In this document: positions 16,734-27,183 of the stretch, piece after piece
Position numbering within the stretch: the stretch's first letter is position 1
Layout of the letters: every line of letters starts with the position of its first letter
Position numbers and translations under genes: made by a program
The notes under the pieces: model-generated
Seen by the model: the letters and a program-made list of their open reading frames with translations, nothing else
What the model was told of the DNA's origin: nothing
Database searches by the model: none
DNA from: Microvirga pudoricolor
GTDB lineage: Bacteria > Pseudomonadota > Alphaproteobacteria > Rhizobiales > Beijerinckiaceae
Reading direction: 5' to 3'
Length of the DNA: 64,000 nucleotides
Assembly: GCF_016892705.1 (NCBI RefSeq)
Contig: NZ_JAFEMB010000001.1
Coordinates: forward strand, 62,001-126,000

Positions 16734-17491
16734 TCACGTCTTGATCTTCCAGCCCGTCCTGAAGATCCACCACACCGCCGCGAGGCAGAGCAGCATGAAC
16801 AGGAGCGTCATGGAGAGGCTCAAGCCCACGCCGACATCCGCCACGCCGTAGAAGCTCCAGCGAAATCCGCTGACGAGGTAGACCACCGGGTTGAACAGCG
16901 CGATCGTCTGCCAGAAGGGGGGCAGCATGTTGATCGAGTAGAAGCTCCCGCCCAGGAAGGCGAGCGGCGTGACGATCATCAGGGGCACCACCTGCAGCTT
17001 CTGGAAGCTGTCCGCCCAGATGCCGATGATGAAGCCGAACAGGCTGAACGTGATCGAGGTCAGGATCAGGAAGGCGACCATCCACACCGGATGCGCGATG
17101 GAGAAATCCACGAAAAGCCGTGCCGTCACGAGGATGATGGCGCCCAGGATCATCGACTTGCTGGCCGCCGCACCCACATAGCCGATCACCGTCTCGAAAG
17201 CGGAGATCGGGGCCGACAGAAGCTCGTAGATCGTGCCGGTATATTTCGGAAAATAGATGCCGAACGACGCGTTGGAGATGCTCTCGGTGAGGATCGACAG
17301 CATGATGAGGCCCGGCACGATGAACGCCCCGTAGCTGACCCCGTCCACGTTCGCCATGCGTGATCCGATGGCCGAGCCGAAGACGATGAAATAGAGCGAT
17401 GTCGACAGCACCGGCGACGCGATGCTCTGCATCAGCGTGCGCCAGGCGCGCGCCATCTCGAATTTGTAGATGGCCTTGATGGCATAGATGT

Positions 17492-17495
<4 letters not shown>
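16734..17495 (-). CDS. ABC-2 type transporter permease
   Basis: A 253-residue inner-membrane permease with six hydrophobic segments and the ABC-2 layout. [16 protein letters not shown] begins the cytoplasmic N-terminus, and the conserved P-x-TF-type region appears as [19 protein letters not shown] before helix 5. The start codon overlaps the stop of the ATP-binding gene by four bases (ATGA), so the two are translationally coupled. Such pairs export lipids, polysaccharide precursors or drugs; the substrate is not evident. Confidence 0.9.
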
Positions 17496-18460
<965 letters not shown>

Positions 18461-18770
18461 GGCGCGCCTGATAGCACGGATTGATGACGAGCAGGAGTCG
18501 CGGAATGGTGCCGTTCTCAGCGACGATCGAAGCGTCGGAGCGCTCGGTTGACCGGTGAAGCGCGAACCTTTCTACCGTCATGGCCGGGCTTGACCCGGCC
18601 ACCCACGTTTTCACGTCATAAGACGTGGGTCCCCGGCTCAAGGCCGGGGATGACGGCGATGAGAGATGGAAGGAGCGTTCGCCCGGTCCTTCCGGCCTCA
18701 TCATTCCCAAAGCCGGCTACCGAACCGCCCGCTTTCATGCCACAAGCGTCGCGAAACGGAGTTGCGGTGC
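18461..18770. other. Intergenic region between ABC exporter and MFS gene
   Basis: 310 bases without a gene, holding the divergent promoters and one class A palindromic repeat (18574-18658). Nothing else was recognised. Confidence 0.6.
18574..18658. repeat. Palindromic extragenic repeat, class A, copy 1
   Basis: An 85-base element: ACCGTCATGGCCGGGCTTGA at one end, AAGGCCGGGGATGACGGCG at the other, and CCCACG and CGTGGG in the centre around a variable loop. It folds into a long, interrupted hairpin. Copy 2 at 26936-27020 has the same length and differs mainly in the central loop. It is typical of dispersed REP-like elements of Hyphomicrobiales. Confidence 0.85.
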
Positions 18771-19973
18771 ATGAGGTCGATACCTGACGGCGTTCCACGC
18801 CGGGGCGTGCTCGTCTCGGCGCTCGGCATCGTCCAGATCCTGGCCTTCGGAACGACGCTCTATCTCCCGGCGGTCTTGGCCAAACCCATCACGGTCGATA
18901 CGGGCTGGCCCTTGGCCTGGGTGATCGGCGGGCTATCCATCGCGCTCGTCACGGCCGGGCTCGTGTCGCCCTCCATCGGTGAGACCATCGACCGGCGTGG
19001 CGGGCGAATGGTCCTGGCCTCAAGTTCGGTTCTGCTCGCGATCGGGCTGGTCGTCATAGGACTTGCGCCGAACCTTCCCGTCTATCTGGCCGCCTGGGTG
19101 ATCGTCGGCTTCGGCATGGGCGGCGGCCTCTACGACGCCACCTTCTCGACGCTGGGCCGCATCTACGGCCAGAATGCGCGAGGCGCCATCACCATGGTGA
19201 CGCTCTGGGGCGGCTTCGCCAGCACGGTCTGCTGGCCGCTGAGCGCCTTCCTGGTGGAGCATCTCGGCTGGCGCGGAACCTGCGGGGTCTATGCCGCCCT
19301 CCATCTCGGCCTCGCCCTGCCGCTTCATCTCCGGCTCCTGCCGGGTTCGGCAAGGAAGCCGCCGGAGCAGCCCGAAACCGTCACCGGGGCCCCTGCCCCA
19401 TCGATCGATCTGCGCGAGCATGTGCCCACCATCCTTCTGATCGCCGCCATCGTGACGATCAGCGGCAGCATCGCATCCGTTCTATCCGTGCACCTCCTCA
19501 CCCTGCTGCAATTCCAGGGCGGCGGTCTCGCCGCCGCCGTCGCGCTCGGCACCCTTTTCGGACCGGCGCAGGTTCTGGCGCGCTTCGGTGAGATGACCTT
19601 CGGGCGGCGCTACCATCCCGTCTGGACCATGCTGGCTTCGGTCGGCCTCATGGCTCTCGGCATCGGCCTCCTGCTGCCCGGCGCCGCCGTCGCCGCCATT
19701 GCGCTCATCCTCTACGGCGCCGGAAACGGGATCGGATCCATCGCCAAAGGCACCGTCCCGCTGGCTCTCTTCGGGGCGTCCCATTATCCGGTGCTGATGG
19801 GGCGCATCGCCCGGCCGAGCCTCATCGCCCAGGCCATCGCGCCTGCCCTCGGAGCGGGCCTCATCGGCCTCGGCGGCACGGGCGCGCTGCTGCCGGTTCT
19901 AGCGGGTTTCGCGATTCTCAACGTGGGGCTGGTTCTAGCCCTGAAGGCGCGCGTCGGACGGTCCGCCTCCTAA
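18771..19973 (+). CDS. MFS transporter
   Basis: A 400-residue major facilitator superfamily carrier with about 12 hydrophobic segments and a central cytoplasmic loop near residues 185-205. The loop 2-3 motif appears as SIGETIDRRGGRMVL, and helix 4 reads WVIVGFGMGGGLYDATFSTL. It resembles the monocarboxylate/oxalate-type branch, but substrate is unknown. ATG 18771 has an upstream ACGGAG. Its 3 prime end overlaps the stop of the convergent DUF1194 gene by four bases. Confidence 0.85.
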   Translation: MRSIPDGVPRRGVLVSALGIVQILAFGTTLYLPAVLAKPITVDTGWPLAWVIGGLSIALVTAGLVSPSIGETIDRRGGRMVLASSSVLLAIGLVVIGLAPNLPVYLAAWVIVGFGMGGGLYDATFSTLGRIYGQNARGAITMVTLWGGFASTVCWPLSAFLVEHLGWRGTCGVYAALHLGLALPLHLRLLPGSARKPPEQPETVTGAPAPSIDLREHVPTILLIAAIVTISGSIASVLSVHLLTLLQFQGGGLAAAVALGTLFGPAQVLARFGEMTFGRRYHPVWTMLASVGLMALGIGLLLPGAAVAAIALILYGAGNGIGSIAKGTVPLALFGASHYPVLMGRIARPSLIAQAIAPALGAGLIGLGGTGALLPVLAGFAILNVGLVLALKARVGRSAS

Positions 19974-20701
19974 CGCTGCGCGAAGCGCGAGCGCGGCACC
20001 GTGCCGGCAACCTCGTTCAGGAGCTTGCGCCGGGCCGCGAGGGCGAAGGGCTGGGTCTCGTCGGCGATCTCCACAAAGGATCCCGGTCCGCCGATCACGC
20101 TCTGGGCATAGTAATCCTCCAGCGACATGCCGCCGGGACCGCCGGGCCTGCCGCCCGAGCGGCGGATCGCCAGAGCGTTGATGGTGAAGCCCTTGGCGAG
20201 CGCATCGGCCCGCGCGGCTTCGAGGGAACGCCCGTTCATGTTCGGGCCATCGCCCGACACGTCGATCACCTTGCGGGTGCCGTCGTGCTGGTTGGTCTCC
20301 ACGAGACGGACGGAGAAGTCGATCGCGTTGGAGATCGAGTTGTAGCCGTAGGCGCCGCGCGGGGCGCTCATGAGCTTGTCGGCGAAGACCTTGGCGCTGG
20401 CCTCGTCCTTGATCACGTGCCAGTCGACGATCACAACCTGGGAGTTCGGGCCGCCCCATTCCATGAAGGCCACCGCGATGGAGCCAAGCATGCCGTTGCG
20501 GATCGCCGTGAGCACGTCCGGGGTCATGAGGGCGTCGGCCCAGCCTTTGCGCTGGAGCCGCAATTCGTCGTTGTCGATGGAGCCCGACCCATCAGCCGCG
20601 AAGACCAGTTCCAGATCCACGGGCTCCGCTTGGACGGGACCGGCGAGAAACATGGCCGCGCCGAGAACGGCGCCCGAGACGCCCCGCCTGATCCATCCCA
20701 T
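19970..20701 (-). CDS. DUF1194 domain-containing secreted protein (von Willebrand A-like)
   Basis: A 243-residue protein with a signal peptide (AVLGAAMFLAGPVQA, cleavage near residue 25), so periplasmic or exported. It begins the mature chain with VDLELVFAADGSGSIDNDEL, a DxSxS-type metal-ion-dependent adhesion site typical of VWA folds and of DUF1194. VIDVSGDGPNMNG supplies the second Asp motif. Function unknown; family members may bind partners through the metal site. It is convergent with the MFS gene. Confidence 0.88.
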   Translation of the reverse strand: MGWIRRGVSGAVLGAAMFLAGPVQAEPVDLELVFAADGSGSIDNDELRLQRKGWADALMTPDVLTAIRNGMLGSIAVAFMEWGGPNSQVVIVDWHVIKDEASAKVFADKLMSAPRGAYGYNSISNAIDFSVRLVETNQHDGTRKVIDVSGDGPNMNGRSLEAARADALAKGFTINALAIRRSGGRPGGPGGMSLEDYYAQSVIGGPGSFVEIADETQPFALAARRKLLNEVAGTVPRSRFAQR

Positions 20702-20799
20702 CTGTGATCCCCCATCGCCCTGTATCGAGGGAGGAATCTAGGGCATTCCGCCCGTCCGTGTCGCGGCGGGCGGATCACAAGCGCTTGAGAGGCCTGGCG

Positions 20800-21675
20800 T
20801 CACGCAGCTTTGCCGAGGCTCCCGCTATGGGCAAAGTCCCAATAGAGTTCGCGAGCCTTGCGGTAGACCGGGCCGGGCTGCAATTCGCGGCTGTCGATGC
20901 GCAGGACGGGCATGACCTTCGAGTAGTTGCCGGAGATGAAGATCTCGTCCGCGTTCGCGAAATCCTCGTAGCGCAGGGTCCCCTCCACCACTTGCGTGCC
21001 CGCGTCGCGCAGGAGCCCGATCACGCGTTGGCGAGTGATGCCGTTGAGGAACGTGCCGTTGGCCGCGGGCGTGTAGGCGACGCCGTCCTTGGCCATGAAG
21101 ATGTTGGAGGTGCCGGTCTCGGCCACGTTGCCGAGGGCGTCGCAGACGAGGCCGTTGTCGAAGCCCTTCTGCTTGGCCTCCAGGAGAACGCGGGCATTGT
21201 TGGGGTAGAGGCAGCCCGCCTTGGCGTCGGTGGGCATGGATTCGAGAGTCGGGCGGCGAAAGCTCGACTTCATCACCGAAAGGCCGCCCGGCACGGGCAT
21301 GGCCGCCTCGAACAGGGACAGGCAGAACCGGGTCGAATCCGGATCGGGCGCGATGGTGAAGGGTCCCTCGGCCTCGGCCCAGTACATGGGCTTGACGTAG
21401 AGCGCCGTGCCGGGAGCGAATTTCTGGACGCCCTCCCGCACGAGCTCCATGATGGCCTCCGGCTCCATGGTGGGCTTGAGGCCGATGGTGAGGGCGGAGC
21501 GGTTCACCCGGGCGCAATGCCGGTCGAGGTCGGGCATGACTCCTTCGAACACCCGGGCGCCGTCGAACACGGAGGAGCCGAGCCAGGAGACGTGCGAGCG
21601 CGGCCCGATGATCGAGGGATTCCCCTCGTGCCAGGCGCCGTCGATCCAGTTCCAAGTGTGCGAATACCAAGCCAC
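20800..21675 (-). CDS. ilvE: Branched-chain amino acid aminotransferase
   Basis: A 291-residue PLP enzyme (class IV fold) that transaminates leucine, isoleucine and valine, or their keto acids. The class IV signature ETGTSNIFMAKDG is clear, and K-A-G-C-LYPNNA supplies the PLP-lysine region typical of the group. The start is probably GTG at 21675 (AWYSHTWNWIDG), with AGGAC upstream; the longer frame to 21834 would run into the divergent dehalogenase. Single gene, no pathway neighbours. Confidence 0.9.
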   Translation of the reverse strand: MAWYSHTWNWIDGAWHEGNPSIIGPRSHVSWLGSSVFDGARVFEGVMPDLDRHCARVNRSALTIGLKPTMEPEAIMELVREGVQKFAPGTALYVKPMYWAEAEGPFTIAPDPDSTRFCLSLFEAAMPVPGGLSVMKSSFRRPTLESMPTDAKAGCLYPNNARVLLEAKQKGFDNGLVCDALGNVAETGTSNIFMAKDGVAYTPAANGTFLNGITRQRVIGLLRDAGTQVVEGTLRYEDFANADEIFISGNYSKVMPVLRIDSRELQPGPVYRKARELYWDFAHSGSLGKAA

Positions 21676-21832
21676 GGATGTCGTCCTTTTGGTCAGCGAT
21701 GTTGCCCCATCGAAACGCCTTCGCGGGCACAGCGTCAATCCTGCGGCGCAGCAAATCCGTTCAAGACTTTTGATGGGTTGCATCTCGGACGGTGATCCGG
21801 CGACACTCGCCCGACCACCGCCGGGAATCGTC

Positions 21833-22522
21833 ATGCCGTCCCACTCTCTCGCGCCCCAGACCCGAGCCGTGATCTTCGACGCCTACGGCACGCTCTTCGA
21901 CGTGCATTCCGCCGTCGCGCGGCACGCCGCGAGGATCGGCCCGGAGGCGGCGCGCCTGTCCGAGATCTGGCGCGCCAAGCAGCTCGAATATTCCTGGGTC
22001 CTGTCCCTGGCGGGGCAGTATCGACCGTTCTGGGACCTGACCGTCTCGGCCCTGGACTACGCCTTCGCGCGATGCCCCGGCGTCGACCGCTCCTTGAGCC
22101 CCCTCCTGCTCGACGCCTACCGGGCCCTCGACGCCTATGACGATGTGACGGACGTGCTGGACGCCCTGCGGGCGCGGGGCCTGAAGACGGGGATCCTGTC
22201 CAACGGCGACCCCGGCATGCTGGCGGACGCGGTCGCGTCCGCCGGGTTGAGCGACCGCCTCGACGAAGTCCTGTCCGTGGATGAGGCGGGCGTGTTCAAG
22301 ACGAGTCCCGCCGCCTACGACCTCGTCGCGGATGCGCTCGCGATGGAGCCCCCTGCGGTCGCCTTCGTGTCTTCCAACCGCTGGGACGTGGCGGGCGCGA
22401 CCCTGTTCGGCTTTCCCTCGATCTGGGTGAACCGGCTAAACCTCCCGGACGAGTACGAGAGCTTCGCGCCGGTCGCGGTCATCGGCTCGCTGCGGGACCT
22501 GGCCCCGTCCGCAGCCCCATGA
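21833..22522 (+). CDS. Haloacid dehalogenase, type II (HAD superfamily)
   Basis: A 229-residue HAD hydrolase. The nucleophile motif is VIFDAYGTLFDVHSA. Substrate-binding residues of L-2-haloacid dehalogenases follow (WRAKQLEYSWVLSL), then motif II LSNGD, a catalytic Lys in VFKTSPAAYDL, and motif IV SSNRWDVAGA with SSN..D as in true type II dehalogenases. It probably releases halide from 2-haloalkanoic acids, although many homologues have other natural substrates. It is divergent from ilvE and convergent with katA. Confidence 0.88.
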   Translation: MPSHSLAPQTRAVIFDAYGTLFDVHSAVARHAARIGPEAARLSEIWRAKQLEYSWVLSLAGQYRPFWDLTVSALDYAFARCPGVDRSLSPLLLDAYRALDAYDDVTDVLDALRARGLKTGILSNGDPGMLADAVASAGLSDRLDEVLSVDEAGVFKTSPAAYDLVADALAMEPPAVAFVSSNRWDVAGATLFGFPSIWVNRLNLPDEYESFAPVAVIGSLRDLAPSAAP

Positions 22523-22552
22523 GACGATCCCCGAATGGCGTCGGGGATCGTC
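22523..22552. terminator. Bidirectional hairpin between dehalogenase and katA
   Basis: GACGATCCCCGA and TCGGGGATCGTC make a perfect 12-bp stem with a six-base loop, directly after the dehalogenase stop and 19 bases from the katA stop. The T run is poor on both strands, but the position between convergent genes fits a shared terminator. Confidence 0.65.
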
Positions 22553-22570
22553 CGTCGCGCCGTTGGGGGC

Positions 22571-24037
22571 TTATTCGGCCGCTTGCGGCAGCACTTCGCT
22601 GGCCGTGAAGCCGAGCTTTCCGGCGACGCCGAGCCCATAGGCCGGGTCGGCGGCGTAGAAATGCGCGATCTGGCGCTTCACGATCTCGAAGGGAACGCCG
22701 TGCATCGCGCCCGCGATGTTGGAGAACAGGCGTTCCTTCTCGTCTGCCGGCATCAGGCGGAAGAGATTCCCGGCCTGGGTGTAGTCGTCGTTGCCGGCGC
22801 GGTGGTCGTAGCGGTCGGCATCGCCGGAAATCTTCAAGGGCGGCTCGGCGGCACGCGCGGTCTCGACGGGACCGTTGAACGAGTTCGGCTCATAATAAGC
22901 GTCGCCCCGGTTCGGGATGTCGTGCAGCATCGCGCCGTCGGCGTGATAATGCGCCACCGTGGAACGCGGACGGTTCACGGGCAGCGCCTCGTAATGGGTG
23001 CCAACCCGGTAGCGGTGCGCGTCCGCATAGGCGAAGATGCGCCCGTGCAGCATCTTGTCCGGCGAGAAGCCGATGCCGGGCACGATGTTCGAGGGCGAGA
23101 ACGAGGATTGCTCGACCTCGGCGAAGTAGTGCCGGGCGTTGCGGTTGAGCTCCAGCACGCCGACCTCGATCAGCGGGTAATGCGCGTGCGGCCACACCTT
23201 CGTGAGATCGAAAGGATTGTAAGGCGTGATCTCGGCGTCCGTCTCGGGCATGATCTGCACGCAGACCCGCCAGCGCGGGAAATCGCCGCCCTCGATGGCG
23301 TCGTAGAGATCGCGCTGAGCGCTCTCGCGGTCGTCGGCGATGACGGCGGCGGCCTCCTGGTTGGTCCAGGTCTTGATGCCCTGCATGGACTTGAAGTGGA
23401 ACTTCACCCAATGGCGCACGCCCTCCTCGTTGATGAACGAATAGGTGTGCGACCCGAAGCCGTGCATGAACCGGTAGCCCTGGGGCAGGCCGCGATCCGA
23501 GAACAGGATCGTGACCTGGTGCAGGCTCTCCGGCGACAGGCTCCAGAAATCCCACATGGCGGTGGGGCTGCGCAGGTTCGTGGCGGGATGGCGCTTCTGG
23601 GTGCGGATGAAGTCGGGGAACTTCAGCGGGTCGCGCACGAAGAAGACCGGCGTGTTGTTGCCGACCACGTCCCAGTTGCCCTCCTCGGTGTAGAACTTCA
23701 CCGAGAAGCCGCGCACGTCGCGCTCGGCATCCGCCGCGCCGCGCTCGCCCGCCACCGTGGAGAAGCGCAGGAAGACTTCCGTCTGCTTGCCGATCTCGGA
23801 AAAGAGCTTGGCCTTCGAGTAGGAGGAGATGTCCTGCGTCACCGTGAAGGTGCCGTAGGCGCCCGAACCCTTGGCATGGACCACCCGCTCCGGGATCCGC
23901 TCCCGGTTCTGGTGCGCCAGCTTCTCGACCAGTTGGTAATCCTGCAGCAGCAGCGGGCCGCGCGAACCGGCCGAGAGCGAGTTCTGGTTGTCGGCAATCG
24001 GCGCCCCCGCCGTGGTGGTCATGGTCGGCTTCGTCAT
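22571..24037 (-). CDS. katA: Monofunctional heme catalase (small subunit type)
   Basis: A 488-residue cytoplasmic catalase that disproportionates hydrogen peroxide. The catalytic His is in [12 protein letters not shown], the Asn in [13 protein letters not shown], and the proximal heme Tyr in [14 protein letters not shown]. Length matches clade 3 small-subunit catalases. AGGAGG lies about eight bases before the ATG. It is divergent from oxyR across a 90-base gap, the classic arrangement for OxyR-controlled induction. Confidence 0.95.
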   Translation of the reverse strand: MTKPTMTTTAGAPIADNQNSLSAGSRGPLLLQDYQLVEKLAHQNRERIPERVVHAKGSGAYGTFTVTQDISSYSKAKLFSEIGKQTEVFLRFSTVAGERGAADAERDVRGFSVKFYTEEGNWDVVGNNTPVFFVRDPLKFPDFIRTQKRHPATNLRSPTAMWDFWSLSPESLHQVTILFSDRGLPQGYRFMHGFGSHTYSFINEEGVRHWVKFHFKSMQGIKTWTNQEAAAVIADDRESAQRDLYDAIEGGDFPRWRVCVQIMPETDAEITPYNPFDLTKVWPHAHYPLIEVGVLELNRNARHYFAEVEQSSFSPSNIVPGIGFSPDKMLHGRIFAYADAHRYRVGTHYEALPVNRPRSTVAHYHADGAMLHDIPNRGDAYYEPNSFNGPVETARAAEPPLKISGDADRYDHRAGNDDYTQAGNLFRLMPADEKERLFSNIAGAMHGVPFEIVKRQIAHFYAADPAYGLGVAGKLGFTASEVLPQAAE

Positions 24038-24127
24038 GAGCCTGTCCTCCTTGTTGGAGGCCTACCCATAGGCCAAGCTTTGAATAAGTCTAATTTGATT
24101 GCCTGACCTCGACGATCAGTTTATCTG
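24038..24127. promoter_or_regulatory. Divergent katA-oxyR control region
   Basis: This 90-base AT-richer gap must hold both promoters. ATAGGC near 24070 and nearby AT-rich half-sites are spaced like an OxyR site, but no clean full consensus can be drawn by eye. Confidence 0.5.
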
Positions 24128-25027
24128 ATGGACATGCTCACGCTCAGGCAGCTCCGCTATCTCTCCGCCATTGCGGAGACCCGCCATTTCGGGCGTGCGG
24201 CCGCCCTTTGCAACGTGACGCAGCCGGCCCTGTCCATGCAGATCCAGGACCTCGAGAGCCTACTCGGCCTCCAGCTCGTGGAACGGCGGCGCAACTCTAT
24301 CGACCTGACCCCGGAGGGCCGTGAGATCGCCCGGCGCGGCGCCGCCATCCTGGCTTCGGTCACGGACCTGCAGGATTACGCCCGCAGCACCAAGCCGGTT
24401 CTGGCCGGGCCACTGCGTCTCGGCATCATCCCGTCCATCGCGCCCTATCTCCTGCCCCGCGCCCTGCCGGAGCTGCACGAACGCTACCCGGACCTGGCGC
24501 TCCAGATCCGGGAGACCCTGACAGCCGCCCTCGTGGAGGAACTGGTGCGAGGGGACCTCGACCTCATCGTGGCGGCCATGCCGGTCCGCCACGCGGGGAT
24601 CGAGTCGCTCGACGTTTTCCCGGACAGATTCCTGGTGGCTCGCCAGATCGGCAAGGATCCCGGCAACAGCCGGGTCGACCCGGCGCAGCTTTCCCAGGAG
24701 AGGCTCCTGCTGCTTGAGGAAGGCCATTGCCTGCGCGACCAGGCCCTGGGGGTCTGCGGCTTGGTCGCCCCGCAGCTCAACGCGGCCTTCGGGGCGTCGA
24801 GTCTCTCCACGGTGATGCATCTCGTGGCCAACGGCTACGGGGTCACCCTGTTGCCGGAGATGGCGGCTCGGACGGAGGCGGTGGAGCGCATCCAGCTCGC
24901 GCGGTTCACCGAGCCCGAACCCATGCGCATGGTCGGCCTTGCCTGGCGCGGCTCCTCCGCCCGGCGGCGGGACGCCGAGGCCTTGGCGGAGGTGCTGCGG
25001 GAGGTCGCGGCCCCGGCCGAGCCTTGA
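24128..25027 (+). CDS. oxyR: Hydrogen peroxide-responsive LysR regulator OxyR
   Basis: A 299-residue LysR-type activator. The N-terminal winged helix begins MLTLRQLRYLSAIAETRHFG and the effector domain follows. The two redox cysteines, Cys201 and Cys210, sit in EEGHCLRDQALGVC, spaced exactly as in E. coli OxyR, where peroxide oxidises them to a disulfide. Divergent position from katA supports direct regulation. No ahpC/F is nearby. Confidence 0.95.
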   Translation: MDMLTLRQLRYLSAIAETRHFGRAAALCNVTQPALSMQIQDLESLLGLQLVERRRNSIDLTPEGREIARRGAAILASVTDLQDYARSTKPVLAGPLRLGIIPSIAPYLLPRALPELHERYPDLALQIRETLTAALVEELVRGDLDLIVAAMPVRHAGIESLDVFPDRFLVARQIGKDPGNSRVDPAQLSQERLLLLEEGHCLRDQALGVCGLVAPQLNAAFGASSLSTVMHLVANGYGVTLLPEMAARTEAVERIQLARFTEPEPMRMVGLAWRGSSARRRDAEALAEVLREVAAPAEP

Positions 25028-25069
25028 GGGACCGCAAACGCTCGCGCGGCCCCTACCCCGGGGTCGATC

Positions 25070-25552
25070 TCAAATCCGTTTCGCCAAGGCGGCGAGTTGA
25101 TCGGCGCAGGCGCCCCACCCTTCATGGAAGCCCATCTTCTCGTGGGCCTCGCGGTCTTCCTCGCGCCAATGAAGGGCGCGGGCGGTATAGCGGGTCTGTC
25201 CGCCCTCGTCCTCGAAGGTGACGACCGCCGTGAAGAAGGGCTTCTCGGAGGGCTCCCACGCGGACGTGTAGGCGTCCGTGACGACGATGCGCTCGTTGGG
25301 CACCACCTCAAGATAGACACCCCGGTTGGGATACTCGTTTCCGTCGGGATCGCGCATGACCACGAGGCTGGCGCCGCCCGGCCGCACATCGACCTCCGCC
25401 TTGGCGATGGTCCATGGCGCGGGCACGAACCATTGCTTGAGAAGGTCGGCCTCGGTCCAGCACCGGAAGAGCTTGTCCCGCGGCGCATCGATGAGGCGGG
25501 TGAGAACGAGTTCGCGGTCGTTCGAGGGCTGGGTCTGGGGGGCGGCGGTCAT
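25070..25552 (-). CDS. SRPBCC/AHSA1-family protein
   Basis: A 160-residue single-domain protein of the START-like Aha1 C-terminal (AHSA1) family. Signatures are LTRLIDAPRDKLFRCWTEADLLKQWF near the N-terminus, DVRPGG in the middle and MGFHEGWGACADQLAALA at the end, with a ligand-binding cavity fold. Role unknown; such proteins bind small hydrophobic ligands or act with adjacent ArsR regulators, none of which is here. AGGAG precedes the ATG. It is convergent with oxyR. Confidence 0.88.
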   Translation of the reverse strand: MTAAPQTQPSNDRELVLTRLIDAPRDKLFRCWTEADLLKQWFVPAPWTIAKAEVDVRPGGASLVVMRDPDGNEYPNRGVYLEVVPNERIVVTDAYTSAWEPSEKPFFTAVVTFEDEGGQTRYTARALHWREEDREAHEKMGFHEGWGACADQLAALAKRI

Positions 25553-25632
25553 CGTATGCTCCTTGTGCGGTCCCTCTCAGGACGAATGGGCGCGCGTCGT
25601 CCCGACACTGACGTCGAAAGATTTCCGGATTC

Positions 25633-26355
25633 TCAACCGAGCAGCCAGCGCAGCGCCACGGGCAGGAGGAGCGCGGTGACCAGCGCGTTGAGGCCCATGG
25701 CGATGCCCGCGAAGGTTCCGGCGAGCGGATGCACCGTGAAGGCCCGCGCGGTGCCGATGCCGTGGGACGCGAGCCCCGCGGAAAAGCCGCGCGCCCGCCA
25801 GTCGCGGATGCGCAGGCAATTCATGAGAGGCGTGACGATGACCGACCCGATCACGCCCGTGATGAGCACCAGCACCGCCGTGAGCGACGGGTCGCCCCCC
25901 AGCGTTTCCGTGATGCCCATGGCCACGGGCGCCGTGACGGATTTCGGCGCCAGCGACAGCACGATGGTGCGCGGCAGGTCGAAGGCTTGGGCTATCACGA
26001 CGGCCGACACGATGGCGGTGAGCGACCCTACCACGAGAGCGGCCAGCATCGGCACGAGCGAGCGCAGCACGATCCGCCGGTTGTCCCAGAGCGGGATCGC
26101 CAGCGCCACGGTGGCAGGGCCGAGCAGAAAATGCACGAACTGCGCGCCCTCGAAATAGACCGGATAAGCCGTGCCGGTCGCCCACAGCACGAGGGCGACG
26201 ATCGCCACCGACAATAGAACCGGGTTGCACACGGGATGGCGGCGCGTCGCCAGCGAGATCCGGTCGGCGGCCAGATAAGCGATCAGCGTGACCGTCAGCC
26301 ACAGGAGCGGCGTGCGGGTCAGGTACGTCCAGAGCGCGAAGGTCGGCTCACTCAT
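25633..26355 (-). CDS. LrgB/CidB-family membrane protein
   Basis: A 240-residue polytopic inner-membrane protein of the LrgB/CidB/YohK family. Motifs are FLLGPATVALAIPLWDNR, SLAPKSVTAPVAMGI and SHGIGTARAF. Together with its LrgA partner it is described as a holin/antiholin-like or murein-hydrolase export modulator, and in other bacteria as a carrier for small organic acids. The ATG at 26355 overlaps the lrgA stop by eight bases, so the pair is coupled. Confidence 0.9.
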   Translation of the reverse strand: MSEPTFALWTYLTRTPLLWLTVTLIAYLAADRISLATRRHPVCNPVLLSVAIVALVLWATGTAYPVYFEGAQFVHFLLGPATVALAIPLWDNRRIVLRSLVPMLAALVVGSLTAIVSAVVIAQAFDLPRTIVLSLAPKSVTAPVAMGITETLGGDPSLTAVLVLITGVIGSVIVTPLMNCLRIRDWRARGFSAGLASHGIGTARAFTVHPLAGTFAGIAMGLNALVTALLLPVALRWLLG

Positions 26356-26737
26356 GGGACTCGCCCTCGTCACGCGCGCCCACGAGGCGGGAGACGACCA
26401 GGAAGGTGCCGACCGTGGCCACCAGCGTGAGCACGGTCGAGACGACCAGGGTGATGGACAGCCCGAGCCAATGCGCCCCGATCACGTCGAGCCGCTGTAC
26501 GATGCCCACGCCCGCCGGGACGAACAGGAGGGAGAGGTGCGACAGCAACCCCCGGCCGGTCGTATCCAGCGCCTGCCCGAAACCAGGCAGGACCTGCCCG
26601 ATGGCGGGCCGCAGGGCAAGCAGGGCCAGCATGACGATCATGCCGAGCACCGGACCCGGGACCGGCCACGCGAGAGTGCGGGCCACGACCTCGCCGACGA
26701 GCTGGCAGAGAAGGAGAAGGGTCAGGCTGGCGATCAT
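26348..26737 (-). CDS. LrgA/CidA-family membrane protein
   Basis: A 129-residue protein with four hydrophobic segments. It carries the CidA/LrgA signature WPVPGPVLGMIVMLALL and the LLFVPAGVGIVQ motif. It is the partner of LrgB and would form oligomeric membrane assemblies. ATG 26737 has GAGG five bases upstream; the open frame permits a start nine codons earlier. First gene of the two-gene operon. Confidence 0.88.
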   Translation of the reverse strand: MIASLTLLLLCQLVGEVVARTLAWPVPGPVLGMIVMLALLALRPAIGQVLPGFGQALDTTGRGLLSHLSLLFVPAGVGIVQRLDVIGAHWLGLSITLVVSTVLTLVATVGTFLVVSRLVGARDEGESHE

Positions 26738-26841
26738 CGGCACCTCGGCGGAGAGCCGGAGCATATCGAGGCTTCGGACGGGAAGCCAAGCCTGGGTTCA
26801 TTTGAGGCATGACCCGGTCGCAGGGACACCCACCATGCGCC

Positions 26842-26893
26842 CTCCACTCTCGCGGGGGGCCCAAGTCGCGAAGCGACCGGGCCGGGGGTGGAG
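26842..26893. repeat. Palindromic element, class D
   Basis: CTCCAC and GTGGAG enclose GGGCCC-rich arms and a central GTCGC-GAA-GCGAC hairpin, giving a stepped palindrome of about 52 bases. Only one copy was noticed in the window. Confidence 0.55.
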
Positions 26894-26935
26894 ACTTCAG
26901 AACAATCGGTCGATCATCAGAGCGCAAACGCTCAG

Positions 26936-27020
26936 ACCGTCATGGCCGGGCTTGACCCGGCCACCCACGCACCCGCGTCGCAAGACGTGGGTCCCCGGCT
27001 CAAGGCCGGGGATGACGGCG
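26936..27020. repeat. Palindromic extragenic repeat, class A, copy 2
   Basis: An 85-base copy of the element at 18574-18658. The outer 34 and 36 bases are essentially identical; the central loop differs (ACCCGCGTCGC here). Confidence 0.85.
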
Positions 27021-27048
27021 GGGGAGCGATGAAGGTGGTAGGAACTTG

Positions 27049-27117
27049 GTGGGCGCTCACCTAGTCGTCCCACCCCATCCGAGCGCTTCGCGCCCACCTT
27101 CCCCTCAAGGGGGAAGG
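27049..27117. repeat. Palindromic extragenic repeat, class B, half copy
   Basis: Contains TGGGCGCTCACC, CCCACCCCATCC, a GCGCTTCGCGC mini-hairpin and ACCTTCCCCTCAAGGGGGAA, the same modules as the right half of 16588-16733 but permuted in order. Confidence 0.6.
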
Positions 27118-27183
27118 AACAGGCAGCGTCGACCGGGCAGGCCCCATAGGTTCGGGAAGGAGCTGGCGGCTCATGTCACAACG

